Shown one piece after another: positions 9,945 to 20,829 of a stretch of DNA of 64,000 bases (its first letter is position 1; each line of letters begins with the position of its first letter). This DNA is from Streptomyces tardus (lineage in GTDB: Bacteria > Actinomycetota > Actinomycetes > Streptomycetales > Streptomycetaceae): positions 2,079,068 to 2,143,067 of the forward strand of contig NZ_JAELVF020000001.1 in the NCBI RefSeq assembly GCF_018101125.2, given 5' to 3'. A model generated the notes under the pieces. It had not been told where the DNA came from. It worked only from the letters and a program-made list of their open reading frames with translations, and searched no databases. A program made the translations under genes and the position numbers.

Positions 9945-11474
9945 TCAGTACGAGAACGCCATGGGCCTGTCCTGCTGTTCGGGGTCGTGATGGTCCCCGC
10001 CGATCCGCTTGGGCGGGTTCAGATCCGCCTCCGTGAGCTCCGGCGGCCCGGCCTTGGCGTACTTCAGCAGCAGCTTGATCTCGACGACGGCCAGCACCCC
10101 GTAGAGCAGCGTGTAGATCGCCATCGAGGTGATCACCTCGCCCTGCGAGACCCCGGGGGAGACCGCCGAGGAGGTGGGCAGCACCCCGTACACCACCCAG
10201 GGCTGGCGGCCCATCTCGGTGAAGATCCAGCCCCAGGAGCTGGCGATCAGCGGAAAGCCGATGGTGAGGACGGCGAGCCGCCAGTACCAGCGCTCCAGCC
10301 GGCTGCCCAGTACCCGGCCGCGGGTGAGCGCGAGCCGGGGCACCTCGTCCTCGCCGGTGCGCAGTTCGGGCGCGAGCAGGAACCTGCGCCGCGTCAGCCA
10401 GAGTCCGAGCAGGCCGACGCCGAGCGAGGCCATGCCGAAGCCGATCATCCAGCGGAAGCCCCAGTAGGTGACGGCGATGTTCGGCCGGAAGTCGTCGATG
10501 CCGAACTTCTCGCCGTACTTCTCCTTCAGCTCCTCGTTGGTGTCGTTGATGCCGGGGACGGCCTCGTAGAAGTTGTCGTGGGCGAGGAAGGAGAGAATTC
10601 CGGGCAGCTCGATGGCGACCGTGTTGTGCCCCTTGTCGACGTCCCCGATCGCGAACAGCGAGAACGGCGCGGGCGCCTCGGTGTCCCACAGCGCCTCGGC
10701 AGCCGCCATCTTCATCGGCTGCTGCTCGTACATGATCTTGCCCAGCCGGTCGCCGCTGGCGGCGACGAGCAGCCCGGAGACCACCAGCGTCACCAGGCCC
10801 ACCCGCAGCGAACTGCGCATCACCGGGACGTGGTTGCCGCGCATCAGATGCCAGGCCGCGATGCCGACCATGAAGGCGCCGCCCGCGAGGAAGGCCGCGG
10901 CGATGGTGTGGAAGAACTGCGCCACCGCGGTGTTCTGGGTCAGTACGGCGACGATGTCGGTCAGCTCCGCGCGCCCGCTCTCCTCGTCGATCCGGTAGCC
11001 GACCGGGTGCTGCATCCAGGAGTTGGCGGCCAGGATGAAGTACGCGGAGAGGATGGTGCCGATCGCGACCATCCAGATGCAGGCGAGGTGGATCCGCTGC
11101 GGCAGCCGGTCCCAGCCGAAGATCCACAGCCCGATGAAGGTCGATTCGAAGAAGAAGGCGATCAGCGCCTCGAAGGCGAGCGGCGCCCCGAAGACGTCGC
11201 CGACGAAGCGCGAGTAGTCGGACCAGTTCATGCCGAACTGGAACTCCTGCAGGATGCCGGTGACCACGCCCAGCGCGATGTTGATCAGGAAGAGCTTTCC
11301 CCAGAACTTCGTCGCCCTGAGGTACTTCTCCTTGCCCGTCCGCACCCAGGCGGTCTGGAGGCCGGCGGTGAGCGAGGCCAGCGAGATCGTGAGCGGCACG
11401 AAGAGGAAGTGGTAGACGGTCGTGATGCCGAACTGCCATCGCGCCAGGGTCTCCGGTGCCAGTGCGAGGTCCAC
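9945..11474 (-). CDS. cydA: Cytochrome bd quinol oxidase subunit I
   Basis: Haem-carrying subunit of cytochrome bd, which oxidises quinol and reduces oxygen in the cell membrane, especially at low oxygen. The 509-aa protein starts LALAPETLARWQFGITTVYHFLF, with the conserved His of the first helix, and contains the GRQPW motif (FTEMGRQPWVVYG) near residue 390 that is diagnostic for CydA. GTG 11474 is chosen because GGAAGGAGAA lies just upstream at about 11481-11490 and the protein then begins at the usual place. A longer frame reaching 11582 would run through the Rex-type operator and is rejected. It is the first gene of cydA-cydB-cydCD. Confidence 0.95.
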   Translation of the reverse strand: MDLALAPETLARWQFGITTVYHFLFVPLTISLASLTAGLQTAWVRTGKEKYLRATKFWGKLFLINIALGVVTGILQEFQFGMNWSDYSRFVGDVFGAPLAFEALIAFFFESTFIGLWIFGWDRLPQRIHLACIWMVAIGTILSAYFILAANSWMQHPVGYRIDEESGRAELTDIVAVLTQNTAVAQFFHTIAAAFLAGGAFMVGIAAWHLMRGNHVPVMRSSLRVGLVTLVVSGLLVAASGDRLGKIMYEQQPMKMAAAEALWDTEAPAPFSLFAIGDVDKGHNTVAIELPGILSFLAHDNFYEAVPGINDTNEELKEKYGEKFGIDDFRPNIAVTYWGFRWMIGFGMASLGVGLLGLWLTRRRFLLAPELRTGEDEVPRLALTRGRVLGSRLERWYWRLAVLTIGFPLIASSWGWIFTEMGRQPWVVYGVLPTSSAVSPGVSQGEVITSMAIYTLLYGVLAVVEIKLLLKYAKAGPPELTEADLNPPKRIGGDHHDPEQQDRPMAFSY

Positions 11475-11571
11475 GTCGCGTTCTCCTTCCGGATGCGCGG
11501 GTCCGTCGCCGGGCCCTTCGACATAGAGGATCTTCTTCCGCGAATACGGAGGAAGCCACCGCGCTTGTGAA

Positions 11572-11587
11572 TGTGAATGCATTCACA
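11572..11587. promoter_or_regulatory. Rex-type operator upstream of cydA
   Basis: TGTGAATGCATTCACA is a perfect 16-bp palindrome and differs from the S. coelicolor Rex operator (TGTGAACGCGTTCACA) only at two symmetrical central positions on each arm. It lies 97 bp before the cydA start and 7 bp beyond the hisC stop codon. Rex is the NADH/NAD+ sensing repressor that controls cydABCD in S. coelicolor. An extra CTTGTGAATG directly upstream (11564-11573) adds an overlapping half-site. The rex gene itself is not in this window. Confidence 0.88.
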
Positions 11588-11594
11588 AGACCCA

Positions 11595-12743
11595 TTATGG
11601 CGCACCCTGCAACGATCTCCGAGGGAGGGTCGGCCCCGAGGTGAAAGCGCAGGTCGGAGCAGGCGCCCGAGCCGCCTTGAGGAAGATGTCGTTCGCCTCC
11701 CGCTCCCCGATCGTCACCCGCAGGCCCTCGCCCGGGAACGGCCGCAGAACGACGCCGGCGCGGTCCGCGGCCTCCCCGAACTCCACCGTGCGCTCGCCCA
11801 GCCGCAGCCAGACGAAGTTGGCCTGCGAGTCCGGAACGGTCCAGCCCTGTGCGGCCAACTCGGCCTGCACCCTGGTGCGTTCGGCGACCAGTCCGTCGAC
11901 CCGCTCCAGCAGTGCGGCCTCGCTGCGCAACGAGGCGACGGCGGCGTTCTGTGCGATCTGGCTGACACCGAAGGGCACCGCGGTCTTGCGCAGCGCCGCC
12001 GCCACCGGCTCGTGCGCCACCGCGAAACCGACCCGCAGACCGGCCAGGCCGTACGCCTTGGAGAAGGTGCGCAGCACGCAGACGTTCGGCCGGTCGCGGT
12101 AGAGCTCGATGCCGTCCGGCACCTCCTCGTCGCGCACGAACTCCCGGTACGCCTCGTCGAGCACGACCAGCACCTCGGCGGGCACCCGGTCCAGGAAGCG
12201 CTCCAGTTCCGCACGGCGGATCGAGGCGCCGGTCGGGTTGTTGGGGTTGCAGACGAAGATCAGGCGGGTGCGGTCGGTGATCGCGGCGGCCATCGCGTCG
12301 AGGTCGTGCTCCTCGCCGGTGGTGAGCGGCACCTTGACCGAGGTGGCACCGGAGATCTGGGTGATGATCGGGTACGCCTCGAACGAGCGCCAGGCGTAGA
12401 TCACCTCGTCACCGGGGCCCGCCGTGGCCTGGAGCAGTTGCTGGGCGACGCCCACCGATCCGGTGCCGGTCGCCAGGTGGGCCACCGGGACGTCGAAGCG
12501 CCGCGAGAGCTCCTCGAAGAGCTCGGTGCAGGCCATGTCCGGGTAGCGGTTGAAGCTGGACGCCGCCGCGACCGCCGACTCCAGCACGCCGGGCAGCGGA
12601 GGGTGCGGGTTCTCGTTGGAGGAGAGCTTGTATCCGACGGGCCCGCCCTCGCCCGCGTTCGCCGGCCGGCCGGGCCGGTACGTCGGCACGCCGTCGAGCG
12701 CCGCACGCAGCCTGGGCGTCGTGTCCGTCTTCTGGTCGGCCAT
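11595..12743 (-). CDS. hisC: Histidinol-phosphate / aromatic aminotransferase family
   Basis: PLP-dependent class I/II aminotransferase of 382 aa. HisC homologues make histidinol phosphate; a second copy in streptomycetes is often annotated as a phenylalanine aminotransferase, and sequence alone does not separate the two. Motifs seen: [11 protein letters not shown] near the N-terminus, CNPNNPTG near residue 170, LDEAYREF, and the Schiff-base lysine in [15 protein letters not shown] near residue 225. ATG 12743 is chosen because AAGGAGG sits 6 nt upstream; the ATG at 12749 abuts that site. The gene is not in a his operon here, which favours a paralogue role. Its stop codon is only a few bases from the cydA operator. 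Confidence 0.85.
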   Translation of the reverse strand: MADQKTDTTPRLRAALDGVPTYRPGRPANAGEGGPVGYKLSSNENPHPPLPGVLESAVAAASSFNRYPDMACTELFEELSRRFDVPVAHLATGTGSVGVAQQLLQATAGPGDEVIYAWRSFEAYPIITQISGATSVKVPLTTGEEHDLDAMAAAITDRTRLIFVCNPNNPTGASIRRAELERFLDRVPAEVLVVLDEAYREFVRDEEVPDGIELYRDRPNVCVLRTFSKAYGLAGLRVGFAVAHEPVAAALRKTAVPFGVSQIAQNAAVASLRSEAALLERVDGLVAERTRVQAELAAQGWTVPDSQANFVWLRLGERTVEFGEAADRAGVVLRPFPGEGLRVTIGEREANDIFLKAARAPAPTCAFTSGPTLPRRSLQGAP

Positions 12744-13237
12744 CCCCATCCTCCTTGACAAGGCGTGCGGCGTGGGCGGCGTCTCTGCCTCCGCACGCGG
12801 TGCGCCGTCGTCCGACGTCGTTCGCAGTCGATTCCTATCCACCATAAGAGGAATAGGCGCGGCGGCGTACCCGTGCGGAGCACTCATCCCGGCACTGACC
12901 GGCCCGGTCGAAGACGGCGGGGGCGCCGCGTCGTCGTGGCACGCCGGAAAACATGTACGGACAACGCGCTCTCTCCGCACGGCGCACGCCGACGTACGCA
13001 CGCCGGTAGCGCAATCCCTGGCGCTCGTCACCCGTGAAGGTGAGTTGAGACCTGTTCGCAACCTGCAGAGAACACGGGGAACCAAGCCCCGAAGGACCGC
13101 ACAAATAATCTGTCGGACCGTCAACTGACGTAGTTTCCAAGGCAGTTCATCGTTTATGATCTTGCAGAATCGTGACTTTCGACCCTCCGTCGAGCGCTCC
13201 CGTCAACGTTCGGAGTCAGCTCTACTATCAGCACGCC
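12744..13237. other. Divergent intergenic region, hisC / lacI-type regulator
   Basis: About 490 bp between two divergent genes, lower in GC than the flanks. It should contain both promoters. No protein-coding frame with streptomycete codon bias and no strong operator palindrome was recognised; a LacI operator for the downstream regulator was searched for by eye without success. Confidence 0.5.
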
Positions 13238-14386
13238 ATGACAGCAGCAGGGAAGCACCAGGTGAGCCGTTCCAGCGGCCGTCGGCTGGGGCGAGCCGGG
13301 ATCCGAGACGTCGCCGCAGCCGCCGGCGTCTCCATCACTACGGTCTCCGACGCCCTCAACGGCAAGGGCAGACTGCCCGACGCCACGAGACGGCACGTCC
13401 GCGAAGTCGCCGACCGCCTCGGCTATCGACCCTCCGCCGCCGCCCGCACACTGCGCACCGGAAAGTCCGGCCTCATCGGGCTGACGGTGACCACCTACGG
13501 CGAAGAGCCCTTCACCTTCACCGAGTTCGCCTACTTCGCGGACATGGTCAGGGCCGCCACCTCCACCGCGCTCGCACGCGGTTACGCGCTGGTGATCCTG
13601 CCCGCGCCCGCACGCCAGCGCACCGTCGACGTCTGGTCGAACGTCGCGCTGGACGGCACCGTCGTCATCGACCCGGCAGACCACGACCCGGTCGTCACCG
13701 AGCTCGTCCAGCAGGGCATCCCGGTCGTCTCCGACGGCCGGCCGGCCGACTCGCTGCCCGTCACCGCCTGGGTCGACAACGACCACGAGGCGGCCGTCAC
13801 CCACCTGTTGGACCACCTCGCCGAGTCCGGCGCCCGGCGCATCGGGCTGCTCACCGGCACCAGCACCGACACCTACACCCGGCTCTCCACCACCGCCTAT
13901 CTGCGCTGGTGCGAGCGGGTCGGCCAGGATCCGGTCTACGAGGCCTACCCCGCGCACGACCCCCGCCAGGGCGCCGTCGCCGCCGACCGCCTGCTCGCCA
14001 GGCCGGACCGGCCCGACGCGGTGTACGGGCTCTTCGACCCCAACGGCACGGACCTGCTGGCCGCCGCCCGCCGCTACGGCCTGCGCGTGCCCGAGGACCT
14101 GCTGCTGGTGTGCTGCAGCGAGTCGACCGTCTACGCCGCGACCGAGCCCCCCATCACCACGCTCTCGCTCAAGCCCGGACGCATCGGGACCACCGTCGTG
14201 CAGCTGCTCATCGACGCGATCGAGGGCGAGGACTCGGGCCCCTTCGCGGAGGCCGGCGACAGCGCGACGACGGGCGACCCGCGGCAGCAGATCATGCCCA
14301 CCGACCTGATCGTGCGGACCAGTTCGCAGCGCCGGACCAGGCGTACCACCGTCAGTGCGCCGAGGGCCCCGTCCGGCGATGACTGA
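13238..14386 (+). CDS. LacI-family transcriptional regulator
   Basis: DNA-binding regulator of 382 aa. The N-terminal helix-turn-helix is GIRDVAAAAGVSITTVSDALNGKGRLPDATRRHVREVADRLGYRP in type (residues about 25-70; quoted only in part as VSITTVSDALNGKGRL). A periplasmic-binding-protein-like sensor domain follows, with AVYGLFDPNGTDLLAAARRYG and VPEDLLLVCC in the expected order. It lacks neighbouring sugar genes, so the ligand is unknown. ATG 13238 is preferred to the upstream ATG 13172 because it gives a normal length before the HTH, although no clear Shine-Dalgarno is present. The C-terminus has a charged, disordered extension of about 35 residues. Confidence 0.88.
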   Translation: MTAAGKHQVSRSSGRRLGRAGIRDVAAAAGVSITTVSDALNGKGRLPDATRRHVREVADRLGYRPSAAARTLRTGKSGLIGLTVTTYGEEPFTFTEFAYFADMVRAATSTALARGYALVILPAPARQRTVDVWSNVALDGTVVIDPADHDPVVTELVQQGIPVVSDGRPADSLPVTAWVDNDHEAAVTHLLDHLAESGARRIGLLTGTSTDTYTRLSTTAYLRWCERVGQDPVYEAYPAHDPRQGAVAADRLLARPDRPDAVYGLFDPNGTDLLAAARRYGLRVPEDLLLVCCSESTVYAATEPPITTLSLKPGRIGTTVVQLLIDAIEGEDSGPFAEAGDSATTGDPRQQIMPTDLIVRTSSQRRTRRTTVSAPRAPSGDD

Positions 14387-14638
14387 CCGGGCAGGGCGCG
14401 CCGCGGGCGACGTGCCCGACCGACGGAGGGCGGGATTCCGCCACCGCGGGTTCCCGTCGCACAAACGGAGAATTCAGGAGGAATTCGCGCACCCGGGTCG
14501 CGCCCGCTTCAATTGCCACCCCCTGGTGCGTCACAACTCCCGTCCCTCGTTCCTATGATGGGCGGACAGCATCCGCGTCGGACGCGGTCCACAGGACGTA
14601 CCCAGGGTGCACAGCGGCGGAAAACGGTGGAGGGGTCG

Positions 14639-15733
14639 ATGACTCAGGGGGCCGGTCAGGGACCCGATGGGTGGCAGCAGGTACACGCGAACACCGCACC
14701 GGGGGCTCCTGCCGGAGTGCCCGGAGGTCCGGTCGTCGCCGTGGCTGCCGCAGCCGTTCCGGAGCGGCCCGCGCCCGCGCCGCTCACCGCGGTACGGCTC
14801 ACGCCCGTACCCGCCGCCGTCTCGCCGGTCCCCGGACCGGGGCCCGCCCCCGCCGCCTCGGCCGAGGGGCAGAGCAGCGCGCCCGGCCCGCTCTACGTCG
14901 TGGGCGACGTCCACGGCTACCTCGACGAGCTGAGGCGGGCGCTGCGCGAAGCCGGCCTGACCGACGCGGAGGACCACTGGGCGGCCGGCAAGGCACGACT
15001 GTGGTTCCTCGGGGACTTCACCGACCGCGGGCCCGACGGCATCGGCGTCATCGACCTGGTGATGCAGCTCTCCGCCGAGGCCGCTGCGACAGGGGGCTAC
15101 TGCAAGGCGCTGCTCGGCAACCACGAGCTGCTGCTGCTCGGAGCCCGGCGCTTCGCGGACACCCCGATCAACTCCGGTGCGGGCACGGCCTCCTTCCAGG
15201 CCGCCTGGCTGCTCAACGGCGGCCAGCGCACCGACATGGAGAGGTTGCAGGAGCACCACATCCGCTGGATGTCCCGGCTCGACGCGATGGCGCTCGCCGA
15301 CGAGCACCTGCTGATCCACTCCGACTGCTCGGCCTACCTCGACTACGGCGACACCATCGAGGAAGTGAACGACGCCATCACGGAGGCGCTGGACCAGCGC
15401 GACCCGGACATCACCTGGGACCTGTTCCGCAAGTTCACCAAGCGCTTCGCCTTCCGCGACGAGGAAGGGCCGCGGGCGGTCCGCGATCTGCTCGCCACCT
15501 ACGGCGGCGCACGGATCGTGCACGGGCACAGCCCGATCCCGTACCTGCTCGGCGAGACCGCCACCGAGGAGGCGGAGAAGGACGAGGAGGGCGCCGTGCA
15601 GGTCCACGAACCGTACGTCTACGCCGACGGGCTCGCGATCGCCATGGACGGCGGCGTCACAATGGCCGGAAAGCTACTCATCGCGGAACTCCCTCTGCAC
15701 GAACTCTCCACAGGTGTCGAGGAAACCGCTTGA
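14639..15733 (+). CDS. Metallophosphatase (calcineurin-like)
   Basis: Predicted phosphoesterase of 364 aa with the metallophosphatase signature in order: VGDVHGYLDEL (about residues 86-96), WFLGDFTDRGPDG, LLGNHELLLL, and HGHSPIPYL. These place the two-metal site (DxH, GDxxDRG, GNHE, H, GHxP). It resembles PPP-type protein phosphatases or diadenosine tetraphosphatases; the substrate is undetermined. The first 80 residues are a disordered Ala/Pro/Val segment. ATG 14639 follows GGAGGGG with 4 nt spacing. It is probably cytosolic, with no signal peptide or TM. It stands alone between the LacI-type regulator and the FSSP-repeat protein. Confidence 0.88.
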   Translation: MTQGAGQGPDGWQQVHANTAPGAPAGVPGGPVVAVAAAAVPERPAPAPLTAVRLTPVPAAVSPVPGPGPAPAASAEGQSSAPGPLYVVGDVHGYLDELRRALREAGLTDAEDHWAAGKARLWFLGDFTDRGPDGIGVIDLVMQLSAEAAATGGYCKALLGNHELLLLGARRFADTPINSGAGTASFQAAWLLNGGQRTDMERLQEHHIRWMSRLDAMALADEHLLIHSDCSAYLDYGDTIEEVNDAITEALDQRDPDITWDLFRKFTKRFAFRDEEGPRAVRDLLATYGGARIVHGHSPIPYLLGETATEEAEKDEEGAVQVHEPYVYADGLAIAMDGGVTMAGKLLIAELPLHELSTGVEETA

Positions 15734-15989
15734 CCTGGCCATACAGTGGGCAAGCCACTTACGGGGAGTCAGCCGTTCGCGCCTTCACGGCGTGAGCAAT
15801 TTCGACGACACCCTGTCACCCCGCGCGCGAAGCGATCTAACATCAGTCCAGCCGCCCGCGCGCTGTGCCACAGCCCACTGCCACAGCCGCCCGGCCCACC
15901 ACCCCTGAGGTCGGGGGCCCGACACCCGACCCCACCGATTCCGGAGCCGACCCGCGCCCCGGTCCTACGGAGCATCGGGGGATGCACAC

Positions 15990-17153
15990 ATGAACAGCGC
16001 TCCGCACCTGCGCCTTGAGGACCGCCCCGAGTTCGAGCGAGTGCTCGACGAGGCGCTCCGCACCATGGCCAGGGCCGAAACCGACACCGCGCCGCCGCTC
16101 GCCACCGCCGACCTGCGCACTCTCGCGGTCGCCGACGCCGACGCGATCGCGGCCCACGCCTCCCAGGAGTACGGCGAGTTCGTCCGCGTGCGCGAGCTGC
16201 TGCGCCGTCCCGCCGGTACTGCCGCGCCGCCCTCCGGCACCTCTCCCTCCGGCACCTCCTCCGACCACGCCGATCCGTCCGGCGGCAACGCCCCCGGTGA
16301 CGCGCCCGGGCCGGCCGACAGCCCCACGGACAGCACCGGCGCCGGTGTCTTCGTGGTGCTCTCCCTGCTGCTGCCAGTGCTCTCCGGCACGGCCGCGGTC
16401 ATCTTCCTGCTCGTCGGCTACGCCCTCGGTGTGGTCTCACCCGAACCGGCGCTCGCCGTGGCGATGCGCAACGTCGGCTGGGTCTTCGCCGTGATCACCG
16501 TCGCGACCGGACTCGTCGGCGCCGTCAGCCTGTTGCTGTCCGCTTCCAGGAACGCACCAACCGCCAGGCGGGGGTCGAATTCCGGACGGAACGACGGCCC
16601 GTCCGACGAGATCACCGTCGCCCGCGCAGCATGGCGGCACGCGCTGCTCCAGCGCGGCATCCTGCCCTTCCTCCGAGACGCCCAGGAGCGTGCCGCAGAG
16701 GGCCGGGAGGGGTACCGCACCCCCGGCCCCCGACTTCCCGAGGACGACCACCGCACGCCCCGGCTCGGCTACTCCGGCCCGGACTTCTCCGCGCAGAAGT
16801 CCGGCGCGGCGCAGGAGAGCACCGTCGAGCGCAACCGCTTCTCCAGTCCCAAGTACGGGAGTTCACGTTTCTCCAGCCCCAAGTACTCGACGGACGGCCC
16901 GGCTTCGGGCGAGTCCGAGGGCGCGGGTTCCGGCGATGCCTCGGACTCGGGCTCGAAGAGCTCCGGGGGCCGCTTCTACAGCCCGAGCTACCAGAGCGGG
17001 TCCACGGACAGCTCCTCGGAGGGCCGCAAGTTCTCCAGCCCCGGCTTCAAATCCGGCTCCACGGGCCGTGACCGCGCCGAGGACGCCCGGGACGCCCGGG
17101 ACGACGAGGATCCGGGCCCGGTGCCCGACGGGGACGACGCCCGCTCGCGCTAG
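15990..17153 (+). CDS. Two-TM membrane protein with C-terminal FSSP-type repeats
   Basis: Unrecognised protein of 387 aa. An N-terminal helical region (about 1-75) is followed by a Ser/Gly/Pro linker, two membrane helices (about residues 118-145 and 153-182), a short cytosolic or external helix (AAWRHALLQRGILPFL), and a long polar tail. The tail carries four copies of an aromatic motif: RFSSPKYGS, RFSSPKYST, RFYSPSYQS and KFSSPGFKS, spread through Ser/Gly-rich sequence between about residues 279 and 355. ATG 15990 follows GGGGGATG-like sequence. Similar two-TM proteins exist in streptomycetes without known function. The repeats look like a short linear binding motif rather than a folded domain, but that is inference. 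Confidence 0.7.
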   Translation: MNSAPHLRLEDRPEFERVLDEALRTMARAETDTAPPLATADLRTLAVADADAIAAHASQEYGEFVRVRELLRRPAGTAAPPSGTSPSGTSSDHADPSGGNAPGDAPGPADSPTDSTGAGVFVVLSLLLPVLSGTAAVIFLLVGYALGVVSPEPALAVAMRNVGWVFAVITVATGLVGAVSLLLSASRNAPTARRGSNSGRNDGPSDEITVARAAWRHALLQRGILPFLRDAQERAAEGREGYRTPGPRLPEDDHRTPRLGYSGPDFSAQKSGAAQESTVERNRFSSPKYGSSRFSSPKYSTDGPASGESEGAGSGDASDSGSKSSGGRFYSPSYQSGSTDSSSEGRKFSSPGFKSGSTGRDRAEDARDARDDEDPGPVPDGDDARSR

Positions 17154-17160
17154 CCCGCGC

Positions 17161-17202
17161 CACGTACGCCACGCAGCACGTACGCCACGCAGCACGTACG
17201 CC
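17161..17202. repeat. 16-bp tandem repeat, 2.6 units
   Basis: CACGTACGCCACGCAG is present at 17161-17176 and 17177-17192, and the first 10 bases again at 17193-17202. It lies just after the stop of the FSSP-repeat gene in a CGTACG-rich intergenic stretch. No hairpin terminator was identified in it. Confidence 0.9.
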
Positions 17203-17434
17203 CTCCCGGCAGGTACGCCGTCGTTCCCGACACGTGGCGCGTGCGGCGCGCACGGCGTGCGGCGCGTGACCGGCACGCAGGTCGCGTACGGTGCGTCCCT
17301 CCTCGCTCGGAGGGCGTCCCGTGTGCGGGCCTCGCTCCGTACGGACACGTACGGAGTCGGGCGTACGCGCACCGACGCGCCGCCCGGCCGCGCCGCTCAC
17401 GCGTTCGGGCGGCGGCGCGGTAGCGCAACCGCGG

Positions 17435-17935
17435 TCAGTCGGCGGGGAGTTCGGTGCCGCAGCGGGCGCAGAAACGCGCGGTTCGCTCGGTGGCCGGTCG
17501 GCCGCACTCCGGACACACCTGCTGGAGCAGGCAGGCCGCCTCGCCGCCCTCCTCCTCCACCCGGCCGCCGGAGGGCCGCCCGATGCTCATCCCGGGGCGG
17601 CGCCGGTGAACGGTGAAGTACGCCAGCCCTCCGCTCCCGGCGACCAGGGCGCGTTCCGTACCGTGGGCCAGCCAGGCGACCGCGCCTCGAGTCAGCGCCT
17701 GCTCGCCCTCGACGGTGGTGAGCCGGCCCTCGCCCTCGAAGACGACGAGCAGCACGTCCAGATCGGGTTCGGTGTGCGCGGCGACCTCGGCACCGGCGGG
17801 CAGCCGGATCAGGTTGGCGTCCAACTGCCGTTGCCGCACCGCGAGATTCCACAGGGCCCCGCCCTGCTGCTCCGCGGCCTCGGCCAGCAGCTCGGTCGCC
17901 TCGGTCAACACCCCGTACTGCGGCGGGTTCTGCAC
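17435..17935 (-). CDS. Cupin-like protein with C-terminal zinc ribbon
   Basis: Protein of 166 aa. The central part has the cupin beta-barrel pattern (ANLIRLPAGAEVAAHTEPDLDVLLVVFEG, then LTRGAVAWLAHGTERALVAG; each quoted in part). The C-terminus carries a zinc ribbon with CPECGRP and CARCG, two CxxC knuckles about 13 residues apart. Function is unknown; such proteins are usually small sensors or cofactor-independent binding proteins. GTG 17935 is chosen because GGAGGGG lies 7 nt upstream. Immediately upstream of its promoter lies the thiC-derived fragment. Confidence 0.72.
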   Translation of the reverse strand: MQNPPQYGVLTEATELLAEAAEQQGGALWNLAVRQRQLDANLIRLPAGAEVAAHTEPDLDVLLVVFEGEGRLTTVEGEQALTRGAVAWLAHGTERALVAGSGGLAYFTVHRRRPGMSIGRPSGGRVEEEGGEAACLLQQVCPECGRPATERTARFCARCGTELPAD

Positions 17936-18110
17936 GATCCGCCCCTCCCCGTGCTCCTCGTCCCCACTGGGTATCAAACCCCGTGCGCGCGGGCCACGTT
18001 GACCCGCCTCTCCGACCGGTTCGTGACATCTCCCGCGCCCGTCCCGCCGCCTCCTCCGCACGCGTCGTGGCGGACGGCCGCCACGGACGGCCGGGCGGCG
18101 CGGCGCGACG

Positions 18111-18167
18111 ACTCCGCCGCCCCATGTCGGTTACGTGGTCTCGGCGGATATCGTGCGAGATCTTCAT
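18111..18167 (-). pseudogene. Remnant of the 3' part of thiC
   Basis: 18121-18167 matches 43 of 47 bases of the thiC sequence at 18922-18968, same strand, and the similarity continues about 10 bp further with one indel. Translated on the minus strand it reads MKISHDIRRDHVTDMG against [16 protein letters not shown] in ThiC, the stretch directly after the CX2CX4C cluster motif. No start, stop or longer homology accompanies it, so it is a fragment rather than a gene. It occupies part of the 351-bp gap between the zinc-ribbon cupin and the next gene; nothing else was recognised in that gap apart from expected promoters. Confidence 0.75.
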
Positions 18168-18286
18168 GCGTCGCAGCTCCTGGGCACACGGAGCGCAATA
18201 CCGACTCTGTGATCAGGCTGCTCATGCCGCCGCGTTCGTTCGCGTCTTCGCAGGCGCCCCTTGGACCACAACCACCAGAGGACTCG

Positions 18287-18676
18287 GTGTCACACCCGCA
18301 ACCGCTTGCCCCTGAGGAGAAACTCGCCGACGCAAAGAGGCGGTTGGGCCTGCCACAGATCGTGGTGATCTGTGGCTCCACCCGTTTCATGCCCGAGATG
18401 GGCGAGGCCGATCTGCGGGAGACCGCAGCCGGAAAGATCGTCGTCAAGCCGGGCTGCGACCTGAAGTCGCCGCACGGCCTCTGGTCCGATCCGGCCGGGG
18501 CCGAGGCGCTGAAACTTCGACTCGACGATCTGCACCGGGCGAAGATCCGGCTCGCTGACGAGGCGCTCGTGGTCGGCGACTACATCGGAGACAGCACCCG
18601 AGCCGAAATTGCCTACGCCCGGTCGCTGGGCAAGCCCGTGCGGTTCACGCATCCCGAGGTTGACCCTGATGCCTGA
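18287..18676 (+). CDS. Nucleoside 2-deoxyribosyltransferase-like protein
   Basis: Small protein of 129 aa with a Rossmann-like start, IVVICGSTRFMPEM, and the closing motif GDYIGDSTRAEIAYARSLGKPV. These resemble the nucleoside 2-deoxyribosyltransferase/DUF4406 fold, in which the GST loop binds the nucleotide and an Asp/Glu pair near the end is catalytic (here D-S-T-R-A-E). Proteins of this type occur in actinomycetes and their phages, usually without proven activity. GTG 18287 is preceded by AGAGGA with a suitable gap. The gene is convergent with thiC and shares a terminator with it. Confidence 0.7.
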   Translation: MSHPQPLAPEEKLADAKRRLGLPQIVVICGSTRFMPEMGEADLRETAAGKIVVKPGCDLKSPHGLWSDPAGAEALKLRLDDLHRAKIRLADEALVVGDYIGDSTRAEIAYARSLGKPVRFTHPEVDPDA

Positions 18677-18781
18677 CCCGGCCCCCGCCTGGCCCTCTCG
18701 CGGATGGCTCCGGCAGGCCCCCCACTCGTGAGATGCGGTGTGACGCTCCAGCGTCGGGCGATCGGTCCACAGATCGACGAG

Positions 18782-18820
18782 GGCTGACCGACGGCACCCG
18801 CGGAATGCCGTCGGTCAGCC
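18782..18820. terminator. Bidirectional terminator between 18287 gene and thiC
   Basis: Perfect 15-bp stem (18782-18796 with 18806-18820) with a 9-nt loop, in the gap between two convergent genes. Confidence 0.82.
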
Positions 18821-18833
18821 ACGTTTGCTCCGG

Positions 18834-20757
<1,924 letters not shown>

Positions 20758-20829
20758 GATGTGCAAATGCACTCTCACGCTAGCGGTTCGACTTCCCACC
20801 ACGCCAGGGGGCCTTGCGATGATCTGACC

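Noticed and set aside
11475..11582. N-terminal extension of CydA to 11582
   Set aside because: It would translate through the Rex-type operator and skip the good ribosome binding site before GTG 11474; the conserved CydA start is at 11474.
12820..12860. Imperfect inverted repeat (ATTCCT/AGGAAT) upstream of hisC as a LacI operator
   Set aside because: Arms are only six bases with a 12-base gap, and the position suits hisC rather than the LacI-type gene; too weak to call.
17161..17202. Short tandem repeats as a CRISPR array
   Set aside because: Units are contiguous with no spacers, there are fewer than three full copies, and no cas gene is present.
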